A stretch of DNA of 6,273 bases from Pseudomonadota bacterium (GTDB lineage: Bacteria > Pseudomonadota > Gammaproteobacteria > Xanthomonadales > Xanthomonadaceae): the NCBI GenBank assembly GCA_019348095.1, contig JAHWKC010000137.1, positions 1 to 6,273 on the forward strand, read 5' to 3'. Of the stretch, positions 1 through 5,427 are shown piece after piece. Every line of letters starts with the position of its first letter. Within the stretch, counting starts at the first letter, position 1. The notes under the pieces are model-generated. The model had not been told where the DNA came from, searched no databases, and was given only the letters and a program-made list of their open reading frames with translations. A program made the position numbers and the translations under genes.

Positions 1-235
1 TAGCCTTCCGCCGTGGAAAACGTTCCGGCCATGCTCAGCGCCTTTCCGGAACTCGCGCCTGGGGTCATCCTGGGAACGCTGGCCGGCGTTGGCTACGGGT
101 TCACGAGGACTGGAAAGAGGACGGGCTCCCTGTCAGCTGGTGGCAGTCCGGCGGCGCCGGCGCCGTCACCGGGCTGTGGCCTGCGCCACAGCGCAGGGGC
201 CGTAACCGACCGTGCGGTCGGCTACAAGGGGGCGC
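1..235. other. Left edge without an identifiable gene
   Basis: All six frames were read. The only open frame of any length on the plus strand is GTG 13 to TGA 246 (77 residues). It begins with a mildly hydrophobic stretch (VILGTLAGVGYGF, about residues 18-30) and then becomes Gly/Ala/Pro-rich low-complexity sequence running through the hairpins at 173-225. I recognise no family, and it has no Shine-Dalgarno sequence. The minus strand gives only short broken frames. The stretch lies just downstream of the P450-like fragment read on the minus strand, so it may be the old 3' flank of that gene. Confidence 0.4.
173..225. repeat. Two adjacent GC-rich hairpins, the second GTAG/GTTAC-ended
   Basis: The first hairpin is GCTGTGGC-CTGC-GCCACAGC (173-192), a perfect 8 bp stem with a 4 nt loop. 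The second (202-225) pairs GTAACCGACC with GGTCGGCTAC around GTGC, 9 of 10 pairs matching. Read on the minus strand the second starts GTAG and carries a CCGACC/GGTCGG stem, the layout of the GTAG-headed REP-like elements known from Stenotrophomonas and relatives. Both lie just beyond the stop codon of the minus-strand P450-like fragment and could act on its transcript, but there is no T-tract, so an intrinsic terminator is not supported. Confidence 0.5.
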
Positions 236-1597
236 TCAGGAGGTGAGGACCGGCAGCCGTTGGAGCCCGCGCGTGAGCACGACGGGGTTCCACTGCAGAT
301 TGGTCGGGGCCAGGCGCAGGCCGGGCAGCCGCTCGAGGAAAAGGGCGAGGTCACCAGCGAGGCGCCGCGCGAGGAGCAGGCGCACCGCGCCGCGAGGCCG
401 GATCGCGCGGCCGACGAGCCCAGCGCCCCGGAGCCGGCCCCGGCCGAGGTGATCGCCGCCGCGCTGGAGACCCAACCGGTTGCCGCACCTCCGCAGCCGC
501 CCGCACCGCCCGCGGCGATGCCACCGCCCCCCGTCGTGCCGCCATCGCCGGCCGAACCGGCCCCACCAGCCGAGCCCACCGCACCCGCGGAGCCGCCGTC
601 CGCGGCAGCCGAACCCACAGCCACTGAACCTGCCCCCGAAGCTACCGCCGAGCCCGCCACGCCCGGCAAGCCCGGCTGGCGCGAACGCCTGCGGACCAGC
701 GCCTTCGCCCGCAGCTTCGGCGGCCTGTTCTATGGCAATCCCAAGCTCGACGATGACCTGCTCGACCAGGTCGAAATCGCGCTGATCACCGCCGATGTCG
801 GCGTCGCGGCGACCACCGAGCTGGTCGAGAGCCTGCGCAAACGCATGAAATCGCGCGAATTCGCCGATGCCAACGCGCTGCTGCGGGCTTTGCGCGACCA
901 GCTGCTGGCGCTGCTCAGGCCGGTCGCGGTGCCGCTGCAGATCGACGCCACCGCAAAACCCTTCGTGCTGTTGACCGTCGGGGTCAACGGGGTCGGCAAG
1001 ACCACCACGATCGGCAAGCTCGCGCGGCGCTTCAAGGACGAGAACCGCACGCTGATGCTCGCCGCCGGCGACACCTTCCGCGCCGCCGCGGTCGCGCAGC
1101 TGCAGGCCTGGGGCGATCGCAACGGCGTGCCGGTGGTGGCACAAGGGCAGAACACGCAAGGCAAGGGCGGCGATGCGGCCTCGGTCGCGTTCGATGCGCT
1201 ACAGGCGGCCAAGGCGCGTGGCACCCAGGTGTTGATCGCCGACACCGCCGGGCGCCTGCACACCCAGGTCGGGCTGATGGCCGAACTGGGCAAGATCAAG
1301 CGCGTGCTGGCCAAGCTCGACCCCGCCGCCCCGCACGAGGTGCTGATGGTGATCGACGGCACCACCGGGCAGAACGCGCTGTCGCAGTTGCGCCAGTTCC
1401 ATGCCGCGGTCGGCGTGACCGGGCTGGTGGTGACCAAGCTGGACGGCACCGCCAAGGGCGGCGTGGTGTTCGCGCTGGCGCGCGAGTTCGGCATCCCGAT
1501 CCGCTATGCCGGCATCGGCGAGCGCCCGGAGGACCTGCGCGTGTTCGACGCCGAAGCCTTTGTCGACGCGCTGCTGCCGGAGACCCTGAGCGCGTGA
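212..1597 (+). CDS. ftsY: Signal recognition particle receptor FtsY (start uncertain)
   Basis: FtsY is the membrane-associated SRP receptor GTPase. It pairs with Ffh and hands ribosome-nascent chains to SecYEG. Numbered from GTG 212, the Pro/Ala/Glu-rich linker spans about residues 60-150 and the NG domain starts near WRERLRTSAFARSF. GTPase motifs are GVNGVGKTT (257-265), DTFRAAA (287-293), DTAGR (344-348) and TKLDGTAKGG (from 408), followed by an AGIGE-type closing loop. The NG domain is complete. An in-frame TAA at 203 makes GTG 212 the earliest start; TTG 260, GTG 449 and ATG 518 are alternatives. None has a well-spaced Shine-Dalgarno sequence, although AGGAGGTGA lies at 238-246. Residues before about 60 are antisense to the P450-like fragment, and the short basic hydrophobic tip usual for FtsY (of the MxxFxRR kind) is missing. 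The coordinates given are the maximal frame; the true start may lie well inside it. The NG domain also carries an apparent five-residue insertion at 315-319. Confidence 0.9.
   Translation: MRSATRGRSGGEDRQPLEPAREHDGVPLQIGRGQAQAGQPLEEKGEVTSEAPREEQAHRAARPDRAADEPSAPEPAPAEVIAAALETQPVAAPPQPPAPPAAMPPPPVVPPSPAEPAPPAEPTAPAEPPSAAAEPTATEPAPEATAEPATPGKPGWRERLRTSAFARSFGGLFYGNPKLDDDLLDQVEIALITADVGVAATTELVESLRKRMKSREFADANALLRALRDQLLALLRPVAVPLQIDATAKPFVLLTVGVNGVGKTTTIGKLARRFKDENRTLMLAAGDTFRAAAVAQLQAWGDRNGVPVVAQGQNTQGKGGDAASVAFDALQAAKARGTQVLIADTAGRLHTQVGLMAELGKIKRVLAKLDPAAPHEVLMVIDGTTGQNALSQLRQFHAAVGVTGLVVTKLDGTAKGGVVFALAREFGIPIRYAGIGERPEDLRVFDAEAFVDALLPETLSA
236..373 (-). pseudogene. C-terminal fragment of a cytochrome P450, antisense to the ftsY 5' end
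   Basis: The minus-strand frame ending at TGA (236-238) encodes about 45 residues that resemble a bacterial cytochrome P450 C-terminus. It has LARRLAGDLAL, then LERLPGLRLA, then LQWNP, and finally RGLQRLPV about three residues before the stop. Bacterial P450s typically end in an FPxLRLA helix end, an LxWxP strand and an RGLxxLPV strand, which these match in order and spacing. The haem loop (FGxGxHxCxG) that should come directly before is absent in all three minus frames, and the sequence to the right is the Pro/Ala-rich linker of ftsY on the other strand. So only the 3' end of a P450 gene seems to remain, with the break near 373-400. The open frame continues to 1159, but that part is the shadow of ftsY. 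Family recognition is from memory; an accidental antisense resemblance cannot be excluded without a search. Confidence 0.5.
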
Positions 1598-1690
1598 GCG
1601 CCGCTTTTGAAATGCGTGCCCGCGTAAGCGCCGCTTCGAAATGCTTGCCCGCGTGAGTCGCCACTTTGAAATGCCTGCCGCGTGAGCCGC
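1591..1690. repeat. 29-30 bp tandem repeat, 3.4 copies, starting in the ftsY stop codon
   Basis: Units begin at 1591, 1621, 1650 and 1679. Each starts CGCGTGAG or CGCGTAAG, and the first three continue with GCCGCTT- or GCCACTT-like sequence, then GAAATGC and TGCC. Lengths are 30, 29 and 29 bp, and the fourth copy breaks off after about 12 bp. The first unit includes the last Ala codon and TGA stop of ftsY. A ribosome reading through TGA would meet TAA of unit two nine codons later. The fourth copy runs into a small GCCGC-AAT-GCGGC hairpin (1686-1698). There is no T-tract, so this is not an obvious terminator. The units are contiguous without spacers, so it is not a CRISPR array. Confidence 0.85.
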
Positions 1691-1735
1691 AATGCGGCGC
1701 GCACGCGTGACGATGGCAAGCGGTAGCCTGCCCGG

Positions 1736-3013
1736 ATGACCCAACCGCAACAGGCCCAGCGACCGCGACCCAATCGCAGGCGCAATGTATTGATCGCACT
1801 GCTGGTACTGGCGCTTGCGGTGCTGCTGTCGCTGCGCTGGGTATCGCGGCCGGACCAGGTCGCCCGCCTCTCGCTCGGCCGACTCGGCCAGGCACTCGGC
1901 CTGGAGATCACCGCCAGCGGCACCAGCCAATACCGGCTGCGCGGCGCCCCGATGCTGGTGGTGCGCGATCTGGTGGTGCGCCAGCCCGGCGCCGCCGCTC
2001 CGCTACTCACCGCACAACGTGCCTACCTGTCGCTGCCGTGGTCGACCATCCGCGCACGAGGTGCCGACCTGACGATCACCCGGATCGAGCTCGATGCGCC
2101 GCAGCTCGACCTGGCCGCGCTACAGGCCTGGCAGGACACACGCCCACCCTCGGAGGCGCGCGTGCCGACCTTGACCGACGGCCTGCAGGTGCTGCGCGGC
2201 CGGGTCATTGGCCCGGGCTGGTCGATCGAGGCCCTGGACCTGCAGCTGCCCTCGCTGCATCCACAACGCCCGGTCGCTGCGCACCTCGCCGGGCGGTACG
2301 TGCGCGGGGACGAGGGCCGCATCCGCGTGCCGTTCGATCTGCATGCCGCGCTGACGGCACCCGAGAGCGCCGCGGGTCTCGGCGCAGTCGGCGCGCTGGC
2401 GGTGGAGACGCCAGACTGGCGCTTGCCGATGCAGGCCCGATTGTCCGGGCGCGTGTACCGCGGCGATGCGGGCTTCAGGCTGGAGCGCTTCGAGTTCGGC
2501 GCGCGGGCGCGGTATCTCGGCGGCGAAGCCGAGTTGCCGTTCGCCTTCGGCCTGGCCGGCGACCTCGGCTACCGCGACGGCCGACTGGCGCTGGAGCCCT
2601 TGGCGCTGGACCTGCGCGGGCAAGGACTGGTGCCACGGCTGGACGCCCGCGGCCGCTTCGCGCTTGCCGATGCGATGGCCCTGCAGCTGGGCGGCACCCT
2701 CGCCCGCTGGCCCGAGGCGTGGCCGAGCCTGCCGCCACCACTCGGACAGTCCGCCGCACCTGTGCCGTTCGAGCTGGGCTACCGGGGCGACAGCGATCTA
2801 TCGGGCACCACCTTCCTGCACTTGCAACGCGAGGCCACCCGCTTCGACGGCCGCTTCCATCTGCCCGAGGTGCTCGAATGGATGGACGCGATGACCATGG
2901 GCACGCCGCTGCCGCCGCTGGACGGCAGGTTGAACACGCCGCGGCTGGAGATCGCCGGCGCGGTGCTGGAAGGCGTGGAGGTCGAGCTCGACAACGGCCC
3001 TGCCGCGCCATGA
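1736..3013 (+). CDS. AsmA-like single-pass envelope protein
   Basis: The protein has 425 residues. It starts with a basic, Pro/Gln-rich cytoplasmic tip (residues 1-16, ending NRRR) and one membrane helix (about 17-33, NVLIALLVLALAVLLSL). The rest would be periplasmic and reads as alternating short amphipathic strands such as LDLQLPSL, RLERFEFGARA and LEPLALDLRGQGL. It closes with PLDGRLNTPRLEIAG and a VEVEL strand. This is the build of AsmA/YhdP-type proteins, beta-rich groove proteins linked to phospholipid and outer-membrane homeostasis. The call rests on architecture and flavour, not on a decisive motif, and no exact function is claimed. An in-frame TAG at 1724 leaves ATG 1736 as the first possible start. 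No convincing Shine-Dalgarno sequence precedes it. The gene sits 138 bp behind ftsY on the same strand. Confidence 0.7.
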   Translation: MTQPQQAQRPRPNRRRNVLIALLVLALAVLLSLRWVSRPDQVARLSLGRLGQALGLEITASGTSQYRLRGAPMLVVRDLVVRQPGAAAPLLTAQRAYLSLPWSTIRARGADLTITRIELDAPQLDLAALQAWQDTRPPSEARVPTLTDGLQVLRGRVIGPGWSIEALDLQLPSLHPQRPVAAHLAGRYVRGDEGRIRVPFDLHAALTAPESAAGLGAVGALAVETPDWRLPMQARLSGRVYRGDAGFRLERFEFGARARYLGGEAELPFAFGLAGDLGYRDGRLALEPLALDLRGQGLVPRLDARGRFALADAMALQLGGTLARWPEAWPSLPPPLGQSAAPVPFELGYRGDSDLSGTTFLHLQREATRFDGRFHLPEVLEWMDAMTMGTPLPPLDGRLNTPRLEIAGAVLEGVEVELDNGPAAP

Positions 3014-3043
3014 CCAGCATCCGCACCCAAGCTTCCGCTTTTC

Positions 3044-3112
3044 GCAGGAGCGACGTGAGTCGCGACCTGTACTTCGCCGCGATCGGCCGGTCGCGACTCA
3101 CGTCGCTCCTAC
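3044..3112. repeat. Inverted pair of GTAG-type REP-like elements
   Basis: The left arm (3044-3067) and right arm (3089-3112) are 24 nt each and are reverse complements at 23 of 24 positions, around a 21 nt spacer. Each arm is itself an element: a head (GCAG on the left, GTAG on the right copy read inverted), then GA, then the hairpin GCGAC-GTGA-GTCGC, then GACC. A GTAG head followed by a short imperfect hairpin is the layout of REP elements of Stenotrophomonas and Pseudomonas, which RAYT-type transposases are thought to spread. No such transposase is in the window. The pair lies 30 bp after the AsmA-like gene and could fold into a long stem at the 3' end of its mRNA. Confidence 0.85.
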
Positions 3113-3146
3113 AATGGAAAAGGTTCTTTCGCGACCCAACCAAAAG

Positions 3147-3169
3147 CTCGCGGCTGAAGCCGCTTCTAC
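3147..3169 (-). repeat. Third REP-like element, GTAG head on the minus strand
   Basis: Read on the minus strand, this 23 nt element starts GTAGAA and has the hairpin GCGGC-TTCA-GCCGC followed by GAG. The layout (head, two purines, 5 bp stem with 4 nt loop, GA) is the same as in the arms at 3044-3112, but with compensatory stem changes (GCGGC/GCCGC instead of GCGAC/GTCGC). It points the same way as the right arm of the pair. The element belongs to a GTAGGAGCGGCTTC-like type I associate with Xanthomonadales intergenic DNA. Confidence 0.75.
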
Positions 3170-3192
3170 AGCGGTCGACCGGCGCTGAAGCT

Positions 3193-3225
3193 CCCTCCTT
3201 CGAAAAAGGAGGGCTGGGGAGGATT
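3193..3225. repeat. CCCTCCTT/AAGGAGGG hairpin with a CTGGGGAGGATTT tail
   Basis: A perfect 8 bp stem (3193-3200 with 3206-3213) surrounds the loop CGAAA and is followed by CTGGGGAGGATTT. I know this combination as a recurrent intergenic motif in several proteobacteria, but copy number in this genome is not visible here. The tail contains GGAGG (3218-3222), eight bases before an in-frame GTG at 3231, so the repeat could supply a Shine-Dalgarno sequence for mutY. The stem itself also contains AAGGAGG (3206-3212). It lacks a T-tract and is unlikely to be a terminator. Confidence 0.6.
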
Positions 3226-3251
3226 TGCTCGTGCTTGCGACCGGTGACCCG

Positions 3252-4337
3252 ATGATGCCGGACACCACCAGCCCCACCGACAGCTTCGCCCCGCGCCTGC
3301 TCAGCTGGTTCGACACCAGCGGCCGCCACGATTTGCCCTGGCAGCATCCGCGCACGCCCTATCGCGTATGGCTGTCGGAAATCATGCTGCAGCAGACCCA
3401 GGTCAGGACCGCCGCGCCCTACTTCGAACGCTTCGTTGCGGCGCTGCCGACGCTGCAGGCGCTCGCCGCCGCGCCGCTCGATGATGTGCTCGCGCTGTGG
3501 TCCGGCCTGGGCTACTACGCTCGCGCCCGAAACCTGCACGCCGCGGCCAAGCGCTGCCTGGAGCTGCACGGCAGTGAGCTGCCGCGTGATCCCGATGCGC
3601 TGGTCGCCCTGCCCGGCATCGGCCGCAGCACCGCCGCGGCGATCCTGTCGCAGGCCTGGGGCGAGCGCTTCGCGATCCTCGACGGCAACGTCAAGCGGGT
3701 GCTCGCGCGCTACCACGGCATCGAAGGCTGGCCGGGACTGCCGGCGGTGGAAAAACAGCTGTGGGCACTCGCCGAGGCCCACGTGCAGAGTCCGCACCTG
3801 CCGCCCACGCGCATGGCCGAATACACCCAGGCGCAGATGGACCTGGGTGCGACGCTGTGCACCCGCGCCGACCCGGCCTGCGTGCTGTGCCCGCTGCAGG
3901 ACGAATGCGTCGCGCGCATCGAAGGTCGCATCGCCGGACTGCCCACGCCCAGGCCCGGCAAGGCGATTCCGCAACGCCATGCGCAAGTGCTGTGGCTGGA
4001 GGACGCCGGCGGCCGCGTGCTGCTGCAGCGCCGCCCGCCAGCCGGTATCTGGGCCTCGTTGTGGACGCTGCCGCAAGCCGACGACCTGGAGGGCGCAAGA
4101 AGCTGGTTCGAAGCGCAGTTCGCCGCGGATTTCGATGCCGGCCGGTCGCTACCGCCGATCGCCCACGCCTTCAGCCACTACAAGCTCCAGCTGCAGCCGC
4201 TGCACTGGCGCGGCGTCGCCCTGCGCGAGCGCGTGCGCGACAATGACGATCTGCGCTGGGTGGCCCGCGACCAGCTCGCGAGCCTGGGCATCCCGGCGCC
4301 CATCCGCAAATTGATCGAACAGTTGAGCCCAAGCTGA
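3252..4337 (+). CDS. mutY: Adenine DNA glycosylase MutY
   Basis: MutY removes adenine mispaired with 8-oxoguanine, preventing G:C to T:A transversions. From ATG 3252 the protein has 361 residues, close to the 350 of E. coli. The order is LPWQ (28-31), WLSEIMLQQTQV with catalytic Glu43, a helix-hairpin-helix LPGIGRSTAAAIL (120-132), ILDGNVKRVLAR with catalytic Asp144, and the 4Fe-4S ligands Cys203, 210, 213 and 219 (C-X6-C-X2-C-X5-C). A C-terminal NUDIX-like 8-oxoguanine recognition domain follows, with the FSH motif at 307-309 (E. coli Ser308). All key residues are present. Starts in the same frame are TTG 3225, GTG 3231, ATG 3252 and ATG 3255. ATG 3252/3255 fits the usual length and has GGTGA just before it; GTG 3231 has the better-spaced GGAGG, from a repeat. 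yggX follows after 34 bp, the same order as in E. coli. Confidence 0.97.
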   Translation: MMPDTTSPTDSFAPRLLSWFDTSGRHDLPWQHPRTPYRVWLSEIMLQQTQVRTAAPYFERFVAALPTLQALAAAPLDDVLALWSGLGYYARARNLHAAAKRCLELHGSELPRDPDALVALPGIGRSTAAAILSQAWGERFAILDGNVKRVLARYHGIEGWPGLPAVEKQLWALAEAHVQSPHLPPTRMAEYTQAQMDLGATLCTRADPACVLCPLQDECVARIEGRIAGLPTPRPGKAIPQRHAQVLWLEDAGGRVLLQRRPPAGIWASLWTLPQADDLEGARSWFEAQFAADFDAGRSLPPIAHAFSHYKLQLQPLHWRGVALRERVRDNDDLRWVARDQLASLGIPAPIRKLIEQLSPS

Positions 4338-4371
4338 TCGCCACCGCCGCCCCTGACCAAAGGCCACACCG

Positions 4372-4647
4372 ATGCCGCGCACCGTCCATTGCCAATACGA
4401 GAACCGCCAGACCGAAGGCCTCGATTTCGTGCCCTGGCCGGGCGAGCTCGGCAAGCGCGTGTTCGCCGGCATCGGCAAGCAGGCCTGGGCCGCGTGGCTC
4501 GCCCACCAGACCATGCTGATCAACGAGAACCGGCTGTCGCCGATGAACCCCGAGCACCGCAAGTTCCTGGAAGCCGAGATGCAGAAGTTCCTGTTCGGCG
4601 GCGACGCCGAAAAGCCCGCCGGTTACGTGCCGCCGCCGGCGTCCTGA
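4372..4647 (+). CDS. yggX: Oxidative damage protection protein, Fe(II)-trafficking YggX
   Basis: The protein has 91 residues, the same as E. coli YggX, and matches it throughout: [19 protein letters not shown] at the start, then [23 protein letters not shown] and [15 protein letters not shown]. The single cysteine (Cys7) sits where the family keeps the residue associated with iron handling and oxidant resistance. The family is small, soluble and cytoplasmic, and protects labile iron-sulphur enzymes, which suits its place next to the Fe-S glycosylase MutY. ATG 4372 is preceded by AAAGG (4359-4363) at 8 nt. The 34 bp gap to mutY has no terminator-like structure, so the two are probably co-transcribed. 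Its last 25 bases overlap the 3' end of the lipoprotein gene on the other strand. Confidence 0.96.
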   Translation: MPRTVHCQYENRQTEGLDFVPWPGELGKRVFAGIGKQAWAAWLAHQTMLINENRLSPMNPEHRKFLEAEMQKFLFGGDAEKPAGYVPPPAS

Positions 4648-5093
4648 GCCCGCTCGGCCATCTCCACCGACTCGCGCATCTCGCGCTCGGCCTGCTTCAG
4701 CGCCGCCGCATCGATCGGGCGGATCTGCGCGATCCGGCACGGGATGCCGAACGAATCACGATCGAGCACATCGACGCTGTCGAAGCGCGCATGCACGCGG
4801 CCGAACTGGTTGCTCACCGAAATCGCGCGCGCGAACTCCAGGTCCTGGCAACTGCCGAGCAGGTCCAGCAGGTAGCCTTGGTTGGGCCGCGTCCACACCG
4901 CCAGCGCACTGTCGCCCAGAGGCGTCCAGCCGTTGATGCGACCGAAATAGTGGAAGCTCTCCACCGGCGCGCCGGCGTTGGCCTGGTAAAGCGCAAGCCG
5001 CTGCGCATCGCGCAAATTCGGCCCGTTGGCGCAGGCCGCCAGCCCAAGCGACATCGCGATGGTCAGAAGCAGCGTAGGTACCGGGATTCTCAT
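4623..5093 (-). CDS. Small lipoprotein, DUF6491-like, function unknown
   Basis: From ATG (5091-5093, minus strand) the protein has 156 residues. The signal peptide [21 protein letters not shown] ends in a lipobox LAAC, giving a lipidated Cys21. Alanine at position +2 does not match the inner-membrane retention signal, so the outer membrane is likely. The mature part has FGRINGW (50-56), [13 protein letters not shown] (64-76) and two cysteines, Cys82 (LLGSCQDL) and Cys119 ([11 protein letters not shown]), which could form a disulphide. The pattern of an RxxGW strand, VWTxPxxxYLL, a Cys, then an IPCxIxxIRP motif is one I associate with DUF6491, common in Xanthomonadaceae; the label is from memory. 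AAGGAG (5100-5105 on the plus strand as CTCCTT) lies 6 nt before the start, which decides it over upstream in-frame starts up to 5174. A Glu/Arg-rich helical tail closes the protein. The gene is convergent with yggX and divergent from the tRNA. Confidence 0.85.
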   Translation of the reverse strand: MRIPVPTLLLTIAMSLGLAACANGPNLRDAQRLALYQANAGAPVESFHYFGRINGWTPLGDSALAVWTRPNQGYLLDLLGSCQDLEFARAISVSNQFGRVHARFDSVDVLDRDSFGIPCRIAQIRPIDAAALKQAEREMRESVEMAERAQDAGGGT

Positions 5094-5201
5094 TGGGGAC
5101 TCCTTGCCCCGGCCAGGGGCACGATGGATCGCCTGCATCTTGCACTCACGCACGCCTGCGCCAGGTGACCACAATCCTGCCTCATTCAGCGCGCATGCGG
5201 C

Positions 5202-5230
5202 TTGCCAGTTCCGGGCCCCGCCCGTATCAT
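5202..5230 (+). promoter_or_regulatory. Sigma70-type promoter of tRNA-Phe
   Basis: The -35 is TTGCCA (5202-5207), the spacer is exactly 17 bp, and the -10 is TATCAT (5225-5230); each hexamer matches consensus at five of six positions. Transcription would begin near 5237, about 24 nt before the mature tRNA. The sequence between the -10 and the start is CCCGCTCC, a GC-rich discriminator typical of stable-RNA promoters under stringent control. That control is inferred from the family. Confidence 0.8.
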
Positions 5231-5260
5231 CCCGCTCCTTGCACGGCCTCGCCGTGTCGT

Positions 5261-5336
5261 GGCCGGGTAGCTCAGTTGGTAGAGCAGGGGATTGAAAATC
5301 CCCGTGTCGGGGGTTCGATTCCCTCCCCGGCCACCA
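5261..5336 (+). tRNA. tRNA-Phe (anticodon GAA)
   Basis: The 76 nt gene folds fully. The acceptor stem GGCCGGG pairs with CCCGGCC (5326-5332). The D arm is GCTC-AGTTGGTA-GAGC. The anticodon stem GGGGA/TCCCC holds loop TTGAAAA, with anticodon GAA at 5294-5296. The variable region is GTGTC. The T arm is GGGGG-TTCGATT-CCCTC with one G-T pair. Discriminator A73 is followed by an encoded CCA (5334-5336). It stands alone between its own promoter and terminator. No second copy of its 3' end is in the window, so there is no sign of an integrated element at this tRNA. Confidence 0.98.
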
Positions 5337-5347
5337 TGATCAAACGC

Positions 5348-5381
5348 AAGCCCCGCAAAGCTCCAGCTTTGCGGGGCTTTT
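5348..5381 (+). terminator. Intrinsic terminator of the tRNA-Phe unit
   Basis: AAGCCCCGCAAAGCT (5348-5362) and AGCTTTGCGGGGCTT (5365-5379) are perfect reverse complements around CC, giving about 13-14 usable base pairs once a loop forms, followed by TTTT (5378-5381). It starts 11 nt after the encoded CCA. The opposite strand has AAAAGCCCCG at its start, so the hairpin could also work in the other direction, less well. Confidence 0.93.
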
Positions 5382-5427
5382 CGTATGCGCCATCGAATTT
5401 CAATGCTGCCCAGCAGCACCGTAGAAC

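Noticed and set aside
243..452. Frame from GTG 243 overlapping the AGGAGGTGA sequence
   Set aside because: The start lies inside the Shine-Dalgarno match itself, and the product is an Arg/Ser/Pro-rich shadow of ftsY without family features.
236..1159. Long minus-strand frame (307 codons) as a complete gene
   Set aside because: Only its last ~45 residues look like a protein family (P450). The rest is the antisense of ftsY, with Gly/Arg-rich low complexity.
1591..1690. CRISPR array
   Set aside because: Units of 29-30 bp are directly contiguous with no unique spacers, and there are no cas genes.
3044..3112. Rho-independent terminator of the AsmA-like gene
   Set aside because: The stem is long but has a 21 nt loop and no T-run after it. 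It is better explained as two facing REP-like elements.
2038..3255. 405-codon plus-strand frame overlapping the AsmA-like gene and the REP gap
   Set aside because: The translation is Arg/Ala/Gly-rich shadow sequence and its end is made of repeat DNA. The AsmA-like frame has a membrane helix and beta-strand pattern instead.
2475..4076. 533-codon open frame on the minus strand, the longest in the window
   Set aside because: It runs antisense through the AsmA-like gene, the REP gap and mutY. Its translation is Arg/Ala/Gly/Gln-rich without motifs; GC-rich codon bias keeps it open.
5026..5295. Plus-strand frame across the lipoprotein 5' end, tRNA promoter and tRNA
   Set aside because: It overlaps a well-supported promoter and the tRNA itself, and its sequence shows no family.
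5261..5336. tRNA-Phe as the attachment site of an integrated island
   Set aside because: No integrase and no duplicate of the tRNA 3' end is present; promoter, tRNA and terminator are intact.
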